The position numbers were made by a program, and so were the translations under genes. The notes beneath the pieces are model-generated. The model had not been told where the DNA came from, made no database searches, and worked only from the letters and a program-made list of their open reading frames with translations. Positions 1 to 6,047 of a stretch of DNA of 9,378 nucleotides are shown in pieces. This stretch comes from Caldifarciminota bacterium (GTDB lineage: Bacteria > Hydrothermota > Tepidihabitantia > Tepidihabitantales > Tepidihabitantaceae), in contig DSBX01000205.1 of the NCBI GenBank assembly GCA_011049385.1, positions 1-9,378 on the forward strand, given 5' to 3'. Position 1 is the stretch's first letter; every line of letters starts with the position of its first letter.

Positions 1-317
1 CAGGGGCGTCAATAGGGAACAGGGCGGGAGCCGTGCCGGTCAGACCGGCGGGGTCGGCATTGGACTCTGCGCACCGCACTCCGCCGGCGTCTGCGCCGCA
101 CACCGGACCGCTCACTCCTCACCCGTCCACGCCGGTCGTATGGTGCCGACGCCCGGCGTTACATCCGGAGAGCCCCGGGCGATGTCCGGTATCTCGAGCG
201 AGGTCGTCCTGCTGGAGCGGCTGCCCGGCGCCCCGGGCGGAACAGCCTTTGGAATGACAGATGGCTGAGCCGCAGAACCCTTCGAACTCGTTCACACAAT
301 CCCGGGCCTCGGGTCAG
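1..317. other. Unassigned left-edge region, no recognisable gene
   Basis: I recognise no gene, RNA or mobile element here. Two overlapping plus-strand frames are open from the left edge, one to a stop at 255-257 and one to a stop at 266-268, but neither translation has a recognisable motif or a convincing start with a ribosome binding site, and simultaneous openness of two frames is common in GC-rich DNA. A short dyad sits at 35-49 (GCCGGT, 3 nt, ACCGGC). Another at 301-313 (CCCG / CGGG) lies just 3' of the tRNA gene; read on the minus strand it is followed by only a loosely T-rich stretch, so it is at best a weak terminator for the tRNA. Confidence 0.5.
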
Positions 318-390
318 TGGAGGTGAGCGGATTCGAACCGCCGACCCCCTGCTTGCAAAGCAGGTGCTCTCCCAGCTGAGCTACACCCCC
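318..390 (-). tRNA. tRNA-Ala (anticodon TGC)
   Basis: The reverse strand folds into a full cloverleaf of 73 nt. The acceptor stem is GGGGGTG paired with CACCTCC, and the third pair is G-U, the G3:U70 identity element read by alanyl-tRNA synthetase. The D arm contains the usual AGCTCAGCTGGGAGAGC, the anticodon loop is TTTGCAA giving anticodon TGC (decodes GCN alanine codons), and the T arm contains GGTTCGAATCC. The discriminator base is A. The genomic bases after it are CTG, so the 3' CCA is not encoded and must be added by tRNA nucleotidyltransferase. The gene stands alone here, not inside an rRNA spacer as tRNA-Ala(TGC) often is. Confidence 0.97.
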
Positions 391-399
391 GGACAGCCA

Positions 400-427
400 A
401 GCATAGCCGCAAACCGGCGCTGTTCAA
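400..427 (-). promoter_or_regulatory. Sigma70-like promoter of tRNA-Ala
   Basis: On the minus strand a TTGAAC -35 box (422-427) is separated by 16 nt from a TATGCT -10 box (400-405). Initiation about 7 nt further would fall near 393, only a few nt before the mature tRNA 5' end at 390, which is a typical tRNA gene arrangement. It lies in the 64-nt gap after the stop of the barrel-like gene, suggesting that the tRNA is transcribed on its own as well as possibly by read-through. Each box matches the consensus at 4 of 6 positions. Confidence 0.55.
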
Positions 428-454
428 GGATTCGCGAAGCGAGGGGGACCGGGG

Positions 455-1750
455 TCAATCGCCGCCGTAGTAGATGTGCAGTTCTTCCGGTGCCGCGCGC
501 CGTCGGCGGTCTTCGTAGCTGACCGAGAGCCCGATGTCGAATCCCCGCCCGGTGAAGAGCAGTCCGTCGCGCGTGTCCGCCGGGTCCAGCCCCCGGTATT
601 CGGCACGCGGAGCAAAGAAGAATCGCCCGAGCAGAAGGCCGATGGCGCCGCCGACCCCGCCCCCGGTCTCCGAATCATAGCCGAGATGACAGCTCACCGG
701 CAGCCAGTCCAGCGGCAGGAACTCGACAACACCCCGCACGTCCCAGCCTGAAGGTGACAGTGCCGCGGTCTTTGCCCCGGGCTGGTCCGCAACCCGGAGA
801 CGCGGCCCGCCGACCAACCCGGCGCTGAACCAGGACGCGAAACTGCGTCCGAGGCTGAGTTCGAACCGGAGCGGCAGGCGCGTCACGAATCGGGCGCCCG
901 GGCTTGAGGCCAGTTCGTGACTGAAGTGCCGTTCGGCCCTGATTGCGAAGGCGTTGCCCGGCTCGAGGTCGAATGAGTAAGCGGCCTCGGTGACCTCACG
1001 GTTCCAGGTAATCCCGGACCCGATTTCCCGGGCGGCCAGGCCGAACCGCCAGTCGTCGTGCCAGCCGGCGATGCCCGCGTTGAGCGCCCAGCCGCTTCCG
1101 CCCGCGGCGGTACGGTAGCCGACCCGCCCATCGGCGCTGATTTCCCCTGCGGTCGTGAGCAGGCCCGCGCGGGCCGAGGTTAGTTCGGCACAGCCCAGAC
1201 CGTAGAGGTAGCTGATGCCGGCGCCGACCGCGAAATTGGCACCCAGCGCGGTCGCCACACCCAACCCGGCCCGCGCGAAAGCGAAGCCGATCGCCTCGGC
1301 CTGTGTCACACGATACTGCCGGTCCAATTGGTTCCCTTCCAGCGCCAGTTCGAAGAGCTCGCGCGGCACCGTCACCCGGCCGTGGAGCTCGGTACGAAGC
1401 CAGGCCGCAAGGTTGGCCCAGCCGAACTCGACCGCGCTCGCTCCCCCCTTCGCGGCCAGCCGGAGCCCGGCCCCGGGAATCGAGGTGAGGATGTCCGTCT
1501 TGACCGCATCGTCGAGCCAGGCCCCGGAGTAGCGGTTGAATTGCCCGGCGGTGAATGAGTTGTTGTCGAATCCGACCCCGGCGTCCAGTATCCGGCAGGC
1601 GAAGCCGGGACGGTCGGGCCCGGCCAGAAAGGCAGGGTTTGCCTGCGCGGAACCAATACCCTGGACCAGCGCCGGGTTGAAGTAACCGGCCGCGACCGGC
1701 GCGCACATCACCGCGCCGAGCAGCAGTCCGGCCACGCTCTTTGCGCTCAT
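455..1750 (-). CDS. Outer-membrane beta-barrel-like protein (possibly DUF5723-type)
   Basis: A 431-residue protein with a Sec signal peptide: positive Lys4, a hydrophobic core of residues 6-20 and a likely cleavage after Ala20-Ala21 before Gly22. The mature N-terminus carries GIGSAQANPAFLA (about residues 31-43), an Asn-Pro-Ala motif common at the start of OmpP1/PorV/DUF5723-type barrels. The rest alternates short aromatic/hydrophobic strands with Gly/Asp/Asn turns (FGLAAREIG, FELSLGRSFASWFSAGLVGG, IGLLLGRFFFAPRAEY), as expected of a multi-strand barrel. The pattern around FDNNSF..GQFNRYSG..L resembles DUF5723 proteins, but I cannot confirm the family. The C-terminus is charged (DRRRR) and does not end in Phe. 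The ATG overlaps the stop of the upstream gene as ATGA, with GGTGGAG just before it, so translation is probably coupled. The two proteins may act together in the envelope; that is inference. No ligand or substrate can be inferred. Confidence 0.85.
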   Translation of the reverse strand: MSAKSVAGLLLGAVMCAPVAAGYFNPALVQGIGSAQANPAFLAGPDRPGFACRILDAGVGFDNNSFTAGQFNRYSGAWLDDAVKTDILTSIPGAGLRLAAKGGASAVEFGWANLAAWLRTELHGRVTVPRELFELALEGNQLDRQYRVTQAEAIGFAFARAGLGVATALGANFAVGAGISYLYGLGCAELTSARAGLLTTAGEISADGRVGYRTAAGGSGWALNAGIAGWHDDWRFGLAAREIGSGITWNREVTEAAYSFDLEPGNAFAIRAERHFSHELASSPGARFVTRLPLRFELSLGRSFASWFSAGLVGGPRLRVADQPGAKTAALSPSGWDVRGVVEFLPLDWLPVSCHLGYDSETGGGVGGAIGLLLGRFFFAPRAEYRGLDPADTRDGLLFTGRGFDIGLSVSYEDRRRRAAPEELHIYYGGD

Positions 1751-3721
1751 CTCTCCACCCTTGCCCGGAGCGTGAGCAGGGCCTCGACGGTCAGGTGGTC
1801 GGTGGTTCGGAAGTTGAAGGTGTCGGTCGGCAACAGGCCAATGTACAACCCGGCCGCGAACTGCTCACGGTCAAGCCGCCGGGCGTCGAGCGAGTCAAGC
1901 GTGAAGACCAGTGTCGTTTCGGCGGCGTGCACGCAGTTGCCGCGTTCGTCACGGAGCCCGGCCGGGATCGCCATCCCGTAGACGATACCGTCCGGCCCCG
2001 TGGCCGGGCGTGAGGTCCGGCCGCGCCCCCGAATCAACGGGCGCCGGGGCAAGCCGGAGCCAGCCGGCAAAGGGCGCGGGCAAATGGTTGCTGACCCGAA
2101 CCGTGACCTCGGCCTCGACCAGGTGACGGGCGATGAGCCGGCGGTGCTCGGCGCTGAGCGTAACCGGCCGCGCCGGCCCGGCGACGGTGTCGTCCTCGAA
2201 CGCCAGCCGCATCGGTGTGCTCATCGTCGCCCGACCCTTGAGCCCGGCACCGGCGTCATACCGGCCCTGACCAAGAATGCGGGTGTGGTATTCGAGCGTC
2301 ACCAACTCCGGCCCGGTGTTGATGAGGTTCTCCACCGGCAGGACGTGTGTCGTACGGCTCGGACCCTCGTCCCGGGCCGGCGGCAGGTAGAGCGTACGCT
2401 GTTCGCGCCTGAGTTCCCGGCCGTCACCGTGCGCGACAAGGTCCACCAGCAGTTCAAGCGGGAACCCGATGCCGCTCTCCAGGTCGAGCACTACGTCCGC
2501 CTCCGGTATCCGCACGCCCCGCACGCCCGGGGGCAGAATGGGCGGCAGGGTTTCCAGGCGCGAGGCGATGTAGACCGGGCGCTGAAACTCACCGGCCACG
2601 TACGCCAACCCCAGTTCCTCGGTCAGCCAGTCAATCGTCAGTCGGTCCTGCTTCGTGAGGTCCAGGAACTCGCCCGCGGACAGCGGTTCGGCGACGACCT
2701 CGAACTCGAGCAGGCAGTTGGTGCGCGAGCGGTTCCCGGCTTCACAGCCGGCCAGGTCAACCTCGATGGTGGTCTCCCCCTTCGCCGGGAGTTCGCGGCG
2801 ATGGTCGCGCCCGAGTTGGGGAACCAGGAGCCGCGCCGCGACCGGCACCGAGAAGCTGTTCCTCAACCGAACCCGGCACCGCCCATCCTTAACCGCGATG
2901 CTGTCAATCCGGAAGGGCTTGGAGGTTGCCAGACCGACCCGGCAGAACCGACCGCCGCTGACCTCGGGCAGGCGCACCCGGCCCGAAACCAGAGTCAGCG
3001 AGTCCAGGCCCAGTTCGACCCGGAGCGAATCGCCCTTGGCGAAGACGATGGTATCGCCCGCGCCGGGTGAGGCGACAACAAGCTGAGCCGTAACCGGCGA
3101 CCGGACGTGACAGCCGCCGAGCGGCAGACGTCGCCCGACCGAGCCGCCGGCGACAACCGCCCCGAACGCGACCCGGGCAAAAGGCAGCACGAGCGTGACC
3201 GAATCGAACGGCAGGCCGGTATAGTTGCGAACCGTGACATCCAGCAAACCGCTGGCGACTTCGGCAAACTCCACGTCGGGCAGTTCCAGCGAACAGTCAA
3301 CGGTGACGGTGAAAGGCGGAATCGTCATCTTCGCCCCGGAATCCGGCAGGGGCCTGCCGAGCAACTCATCCAGCCCGCGCCCCCCGTCCGCAACCGGCAG
3401 GCCGACGATAAGCAGGTCAGCCAGCCCGATGGTGCTGTTCTCGCTGACCTCGATAATGTCCACCACCCCATCGGCGCTGACCCGGCCGATTGAGTCGCTC
3501 CAGGAGAATTGAATGGTCGAATCCGGGTTGGCCCGGAATCGGCTGGAGTCGAGCAGGTCACCGAGCCGGAAGGTCCCGGCGTAGAGCGGAACGTTGACGG
3601 TCGTATCCCATTGCGGCAGTTCCGGCGGGCGCAGGCAGAACACGCCGACCAGCACGAAAGCCACGAAGGCCAGGACCAGTTGATACCCCTTCACCCTCAA
3701 CTCCAATCCAGAACGAATCAC
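1747..3721 (-). CDS. Large modular beta-rich envelope protein, apparent single-base frameshift near its C-terminus
   Basis: I do not recognise a named family. The frame from the GTG at 3721 gives 590 residues ending at 1949, but its last ~25 residues look non-native. The next frame, from about 2030 down to 1747, continues as a natural beta-rich tail (AAETTLVFTLDSLDARR ... TTDHLTVEALL) and ends in the ATGA overlap with the following gene. The span 1747-3721 is 1975 nt, one base more than 658 codons, so removing one base (GGGGG run at 2026-2030 or GGG at 2006-2008) restores about 657 residues. The N-terminus has a hydrophobic segment (residues 13-29), a signal peptide or anchor; no good lipobox. 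It is followed by PQWDTTVNVPLYAGTFRLGDL. Modules with a V-x-N-x(4)-P core recur at about residues 159, 281, 407 and 536. A GTG at 3694 has a better ribosome binding site (GGAG, 6-nt spacer) and leaves a neater Lys-plus-hydrophobic signal, so the true start may be there. First gene of a two-gene unit. Confidence 0.85.
3692..3704 (-). promoter_or_regulatory. Alternative start and ribosome binding site of the large envelope gene
   Basis: On the minus strand GGAG (3701-3704) stands 6 nt before a GTG codon (3692-3694) in frame with the long reading frame. Only a weak CAGGGG precedes the farther GTG at 3721. Starting at 3694 would give a protein beginning MKGYQLVLAFVAFVLVG, a standard short positive n-region plus hydrophobic core. 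This makes 3694 the better start by ribosome binding site and signal-peptide shape, although the longer form cannot be excluded. Confidence 0.5.
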
Positions 3722-3736
3722 GGCCCCTGTCTTGTC

Positions 3737-3821
3737 CGCGGAGCACCCCCCGGTACTCCGCGCTCACCCGTCTTCACCGACCGGCCGCAAGCCGGCCGGG
3801 CAATGGGTGAGCCGCGGTACC
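3737..3821 (-). promoter_or_regulatory. Leader with two mutually exclusive stem-loops upstream of the envelope gene pair
   Basis: Three segments of the leader compete. Segment A (3805-3821) pairs with segment B (3752-3769) over 16 bp with small bulges: GGTAC, CGCG and CTCACCC blocks match in order. Between them lies an inner hairpin, CCGGCC (3781-3786) with GGCCGG (3794-3799). Segment B also contains CGCGGAG (minus strand, 3756-3762), which pairs perfectly over 7 bp with CTCCGCG (3737-3743), 15 nt before the GTG at 3721, so A:B and B:C cannot both form. The shape resembles an attenuator or riboswitch expression platform. There is no T tract after the second hairpin, and no known riboswitch class is recognised. 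The pairing is seen in the sequence; regulation is inference. Confidence 0.4.
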
Positions 3822-3978
3822 CTGTGAGTGACCAAGAGTGCCGATTGAGAGGCGGCGTTACCCTTGCTGTGTGTCCGACCCATCAGGAGTACAACAGCCC
3901 AAATTCTCGAAGTGCGGTCTGCCGGCTCGTAATTGGGCGGGGGTCGTGTGACTGAGGAGGACTTGGGCGTGGGCTGTC

Positions 3979-4044
3979 ATGTCCCAAGAAGGAGGCTAAG
4001 ATGCCGACCCCCCGCAAATGATGGGCGGACGCTACCCCGTGTGA
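3979..4044 (+). other. Cascade of three very short coupled reading frames (possible leader peptides)
   Basis: Three mini-frames follow each other: MSQEGG (3979-3999), MPTPRK (4001-4021) and MMGGRYPV (4018-4044). The second is preceded by a strong GGAGG (3991-3995) 5 nt before its ATG. It starts one base after the first stop, and its stop overlaps the third start as ATGA. A GAGGAGG at 3954-3960 lies upstream of the first, somewhat far from its ATG. A 6-bp inverted repeat (3962-3967 with 3983-3988) brackets the first start. Chance occurrence is quite possible, and no downstream plus-strand gene lies within 750 nt. Confidence 0.15.
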
Positions 4045-4072
4045 CCTTCCGCGGAGCGGCTCAGTAGAATCG

Positions 4073-4115
4073 CAGCTTGACTCATCCCTTCACCCTTGTT
4101 TCTCATCTCAAGCTG
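4073..4115. repeat. 8-bp perfect inverted repeat with pyrimidine-rich loop
   Basis: CAGCTTGA (4073-4080) and TCAAGCTG (4108-4115) are exact reverse complements separated by 27 pyrimidine-rich bases. The loop itself begins and ends with the direct repeat CTCATC (4081-4086 and 4102-4107). It could be a stem-loop in RNA of either strand or a protein-binding dyad. No T tract follows, so it is not a standard terminator. Confidence 0.35.
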
Positions 4116-4165
4116 GCGACCCGACTGCACCCGACGTAGGTCCGCAACCATGTTTCCCCGGAAGC

Positions 4166-4208
4166 TCCGCGAGAGCGGACCCTCCTTCCCAACTAGCAAA
4201 GTTGGGGA
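4166..4208. repeat. Tandem hairpins, one with a GNRA-type tetraloop
   Basis: TCCGC (4166-4170) and GCGGA (4175-4179) enclose GAGA, a GNRA tetraloop in plus-strand RNA. Six nt later CCCAACT (4188-4194) pairs with AGTTGGG (4200-4206) around a 5-nt loop; the stem extends by a T-G and a T-A pair to 4186/4208. Neither side shows a T tract, so intrinsic termination is unlikely. The pair may belong to a structured RNA. Confidence 0.35.
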
Positions 4209-4386
4209 CGAACGGAACCAGGGAATCCGGAACCGGTCGGAACTGAGCAACGGTTGGCATCTGAGATGGCAGAGAGACCTTTGATGCGCCTCGTTATGGG
4301 AGGCTCACCGACCCGCCCCAATCCCGTTCGTCCGTGCGACGCGAGCGGCAGAACCGGTCAAGACCCGGCAGACCGCAACTCCAGGT

Positions 4387-4497
4387 TATAAAAGAGCGAA
4401 CCAGGAAGCAGCAGCCGCGGGCAATCGGCAACTGCCCTTTCTCGGCAGGGCCATCATACCGGCACGCTGGTCCGGTGAGGTCCGATTCTGCTTCCTG
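4387..4497 (+). ncRNA. Candidate structured small RNA downstream of a TATAAA box
   Basis: CAGGAAGCAG (4402-4411) and CTGCTTCCTG (4488-4497) form a perfect 10-bp closing stem. Inside it three further hairpins fit without overlap: GCCG (4414-4417)/CGGC (4426-4429), CTGCC (4432-4436)/GGCAG (4444-4448) and ACCGG (4458-4462)/CCGGT (4472-4476). A TATAAA at 4387-4392 would place initiation near 4399, three nt before the closing stem, though no good -35 box is seen. Together this would be a ~100-nt multi-branched RNA. The family is unknown: it lacks the SRP apical loop, tmRNA and RNase P signatures. The strand is chosen only from the TATAAA position, and there is no terminator after the stem. Confidence 0.25.
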
Positions 4498-4709
4498 CGA
4501 GTCATCACGTCAGGGCATTGCACCGCGCGTGCCACGGACCCACCGACGCATCAGCACGCGTAACCACCGGCAATTACGTATCTTTGCATCTGACGCGACA
4601 ATACCGGTCAGAACCACCCCTGTCGCACCCTCATGACCCGGGATGCGATAAAGACAGCCCTGGCAAACAATTACACCGTTGCGACAGCATGCCTCGAAGT
4701 ACGCCTGCC

Positions 4710-4737
4710 TTGACTGCCGCACCATCCTGACTATAAT
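4710..4737 (+). promoter_or_regulatory. Sigma70-type promoter of the nusA-infB-ylxP operon
   Basis: TTGACT (4710-4715) is separated by 16 nt from a perfect TATAAT (4732-4737). This is the best promoter match in the window. Transcription would begin near 4744, giving a 5' untranslated leader of about 62 nt before the nusA ATG at 4806. It is placed exactly where a promoter of the housekeeping translation operon is needed, since no rimP or other gene precedes nusA. Confidence 0.8.
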
Positions 4738-4739
4738 CC

Positions 4740-4787
4740 GAGTGCTGAAACGCACTCCAAACAGGTTCGGACCGCCGGAGGAACCTG
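4740..4787 (+). promoter_or_regulatory. Dyad at the start site and hairpin enclosing GGAGG in the nusA leader
   Basis: GAGTGC (4740-4745) and GCACTC (4752-4757) form a perfect 6-bp dyad covering the predicted transcription start, so it is more likely an operator or incidental dyad than a transcript hairpin. Downstream CAGGTTC (4762-4768) and GAACCTG (4781-4787) form a perfect 7-bp stem with a 12-nt loop containing most of a GGAGG (4777-4781). That GGAGG is the only good Shine-Dalgarno-like sequence before nusA but lies 24 nt from its ATG, beyond the normal distance. The nusA start itself has only AAGAAAG-like bases nearby. A role in translational control of nusA is inference. Confidence 0.4.
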
Positions 4788-4805
4788 CGGACAAGAAAGC
4801 GAACA

Positions 4806-6044
4806 ATGAATAAAGAGATTGCCAACCTGATAATACAGATTGCCCGGATCCGGAACGTGGACGTCACGTACGTCTGCGAGACGCTCCGGGCCAGCATCGC
4901 GGCCGGCCTCAAGCGCCGGTTCGGCGCCGCCACCGAGGTCAACGTCGAGATCAGTCCCGAGAGCGGAGAGATCAAGGTCTTCCTCGCCAAGAACGTTGTC
5001 GAGCGGGTTGACAACCAGGGCCAGCAGGTAACCCTGGCCGACGCCCGGGTCGTGAACGCATCGGCGCAGGTCGGCGACGTGTTGCGGGTCGAACTGCCCC
5101 TTGACGAACTCGGTCGCATCGCCATCCGCAAGGCTTCGGACGAACTCCTCCTCAAGCTGCGCGAGGCGGAGCGCACCAAGCTCTACGATGACTTCGCCAA
5201 GAAGAAGGGCGAAATCGTCACCGGCACGGTGCAGAAACTCGGCCGGGAGGAAGTCGTCGTCAACCTCGGGCTGATTGAAGCATCCCTGTCCGTACGCGAG
5301 CAGCTCAAGAATGACACTTACCGCCAGGGCCTGCCCATCAAGGCCTATGTCCATCGGGTCGAGAAGACCCCGCTCGGTCCCCGCGTCTTCCTCAGCCGTA
5401 CCAACCCCGAATTCCTGCGCAAACTGCTGACCCGCGAGGTACCGGAGATCAAGGAAGGCATTGTCGAAATCAAAGCCATCTCACGCTCACCGGGCTTCCG
5501 CTCCAAGGTCGCCGTCACGTCCAACGACGAGAAGATAGACCCGGTCGGTGCCTGCGTCGGCTACCGGAAATCCCGGATCGAGAACGTCGTCCGCGAACTT
5601 TCCGGCGAGAAGGTTGACATCGTCCAGTGGACCCGCGCACCCCAGGTCTTCATCGCCCGGGCGCTCGGGCCGGCCAAGGTCTCCGAGGTTCTCAAGGAAG
5701 GCGAGTCCTACATCGTCGTCGTCCCGGACAGCGAGTTCTCCATCGCCATCGGCAAGAAGGGCCAGAACGTCTGGCTCGCCAGCCTGCTGACCGAAACGAA
5801 GATCGAAGTGCTCAAAGAAAGCGACTACCGCAACCGCGAGATCATGGGCAAGGCGACCAAGGTCGGACTCGCGGACATCGAGATGGACGAAGCCCTGCGC
5901 GAACGTCTCAAGGCCGCGGGGTCGAACTCGGCCTTCGACCTGTTGAATCTCCCCCCCGAAGAACTCGCGCGGATCCTCGAACTCGAAGGTGAACCGCTCG
6001 AGGAACTGCTGTCGGCGGTACGCGACCAGATCTGGGCGAAGTAG
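4806..6044 (+). CDS. nusA: Transcription termination/antitermination factor NusA
   Basis: 412 residues. NusA binds RNA polymerase and nascent RNA, promoting pausing, intrinsic termination and antitermination in the cytoplasm. Order: N-terminal polymerase-binding domain (about 1-130, starting MNKEIANLII, like other NusA proteins), S1 domain (about 134-199, KGEIVTGTVQKLG ... RVFLSRTNPEFLRKLL), KH1 (about 220-275, DPVGACVG ... EKVDIVQW) and KH2 (about 285-340, IAIGKKGQNV). A short acidic helical C-terminal tail (about 352-410, SAFDLLNLPPEELARILEL) resembles one acidic repeat of longer NusA proteins. KH1 reads GYRK (252-255) where most NusA proteins have GxRG, and KH2 has NVWLA where NVRLA is usual. 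There is no other in-frame ATG, GTG or TTG between the upstream TGA and ATG 4806, so this start is firm although it lacks a close ribosome binding site. Ends in tandem TAG TAG directly before infB. Confidence 0.97.
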   Translation: MNKEIANLIIQIARIRNVDVTYVCETLRASIAAGLKRRFGAATEVNVEISPESGEIKVFLAKNVVERVDNQGQQVTLADARVVNASAQVGDVLRVELPLDELGRIAIRKASDELLLKLREAERTKLYDDFAKKKGEIVTGTVQKLGREEVVVNLGLIEASLSVREQLKNDTYRQGLPIKAYVHRVEKTPLGPRVFLSRTNPEFLRKLLTREVPEIKEGIVEIKAISRSPGFRSKVAVTSNDEKIDPVGACVGYRKSRIENVVRELSGEKVDIVQWTRAPQVFIARALGPAKVSEVLKEGESYIVVVPDSEFSIAIGKKGQNVWLASLLTETKIEVLKESDYRNREIMGKATKVGLADIEMDEALRERLKAAGSNSAFDLLNLPPEELARILELEGEPLEELLSAVRDQIWAK

Positions 6045-6047
6045 TAG

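Larger units (their letters stand above)
3822..4709. other. Long intergenic region rich in inverted repeats, no convincing protein gene
   Basis: Between the divergent envelope gene pair and the nusA promoter there is almost 0.9 kb without a believable coding sequence. The open frames inside it (for example 4032-4250 minus, 4334-4636 plus, 4510-4806 minus) have Arg/Ser/Pro-rich, motif-free translations and no ribosome binding site of note. What stands out is the number of perfect inverted repeats of 6 to 10 bp, including 3962-3967/3983-3988, 4073-4080/4108-4115, 4188-4194/4200-4206, 4402-4411/4488-4497, 4526-4532/4554-4560 and 4589-4594/4607-4612. No transposase remnant, terminal repeat with target duplication, or known RNA family is recognised. 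Confidence 0.6.

Noticed and set aside
33..257. Small plus-strand frame near the left edge
   Set aside because: Pro/Ser/Arg-rich translation without ribosome binding site, and an alternative frame is equally open across the same bases.
2000..3086. Long plus-strand open frame of about 356 residues opposite the envelope gene
   Set aside because: It is an antisense shadow of the GC-rich large envelope gene, full of Arg/Pro/Gln, while the minus strand shows a signal peptide, modules and a coupled neighbour.
4213..4243. Three CGGAAC copies as an operator or iteron array
   Set aside because: Spacing is irregular (15 and 10 nt) and the repeats are only 6 bp, easily accidental in this composition.
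4402..4497. Signal recognition particle RNA, suggested by GGAAGCAGCAGCC
   Set aside because: The conserved apical GGAA tetraloop with the symmetric and asymmetric internal loops of SRP domain IV is missing, and the folding is multi-branched rather than one long hairpin.
4032..4806. Open frames at 4032-4250 (minus), 4334-4636 (plus) and 4510-4806 (minus) as genes
   Set aside because: The translations have no domain-like pattern and are rich in Arg/Ser/Pro. They lack good ribosome binding sites, and the last one runs through the nusA promoter and leader.
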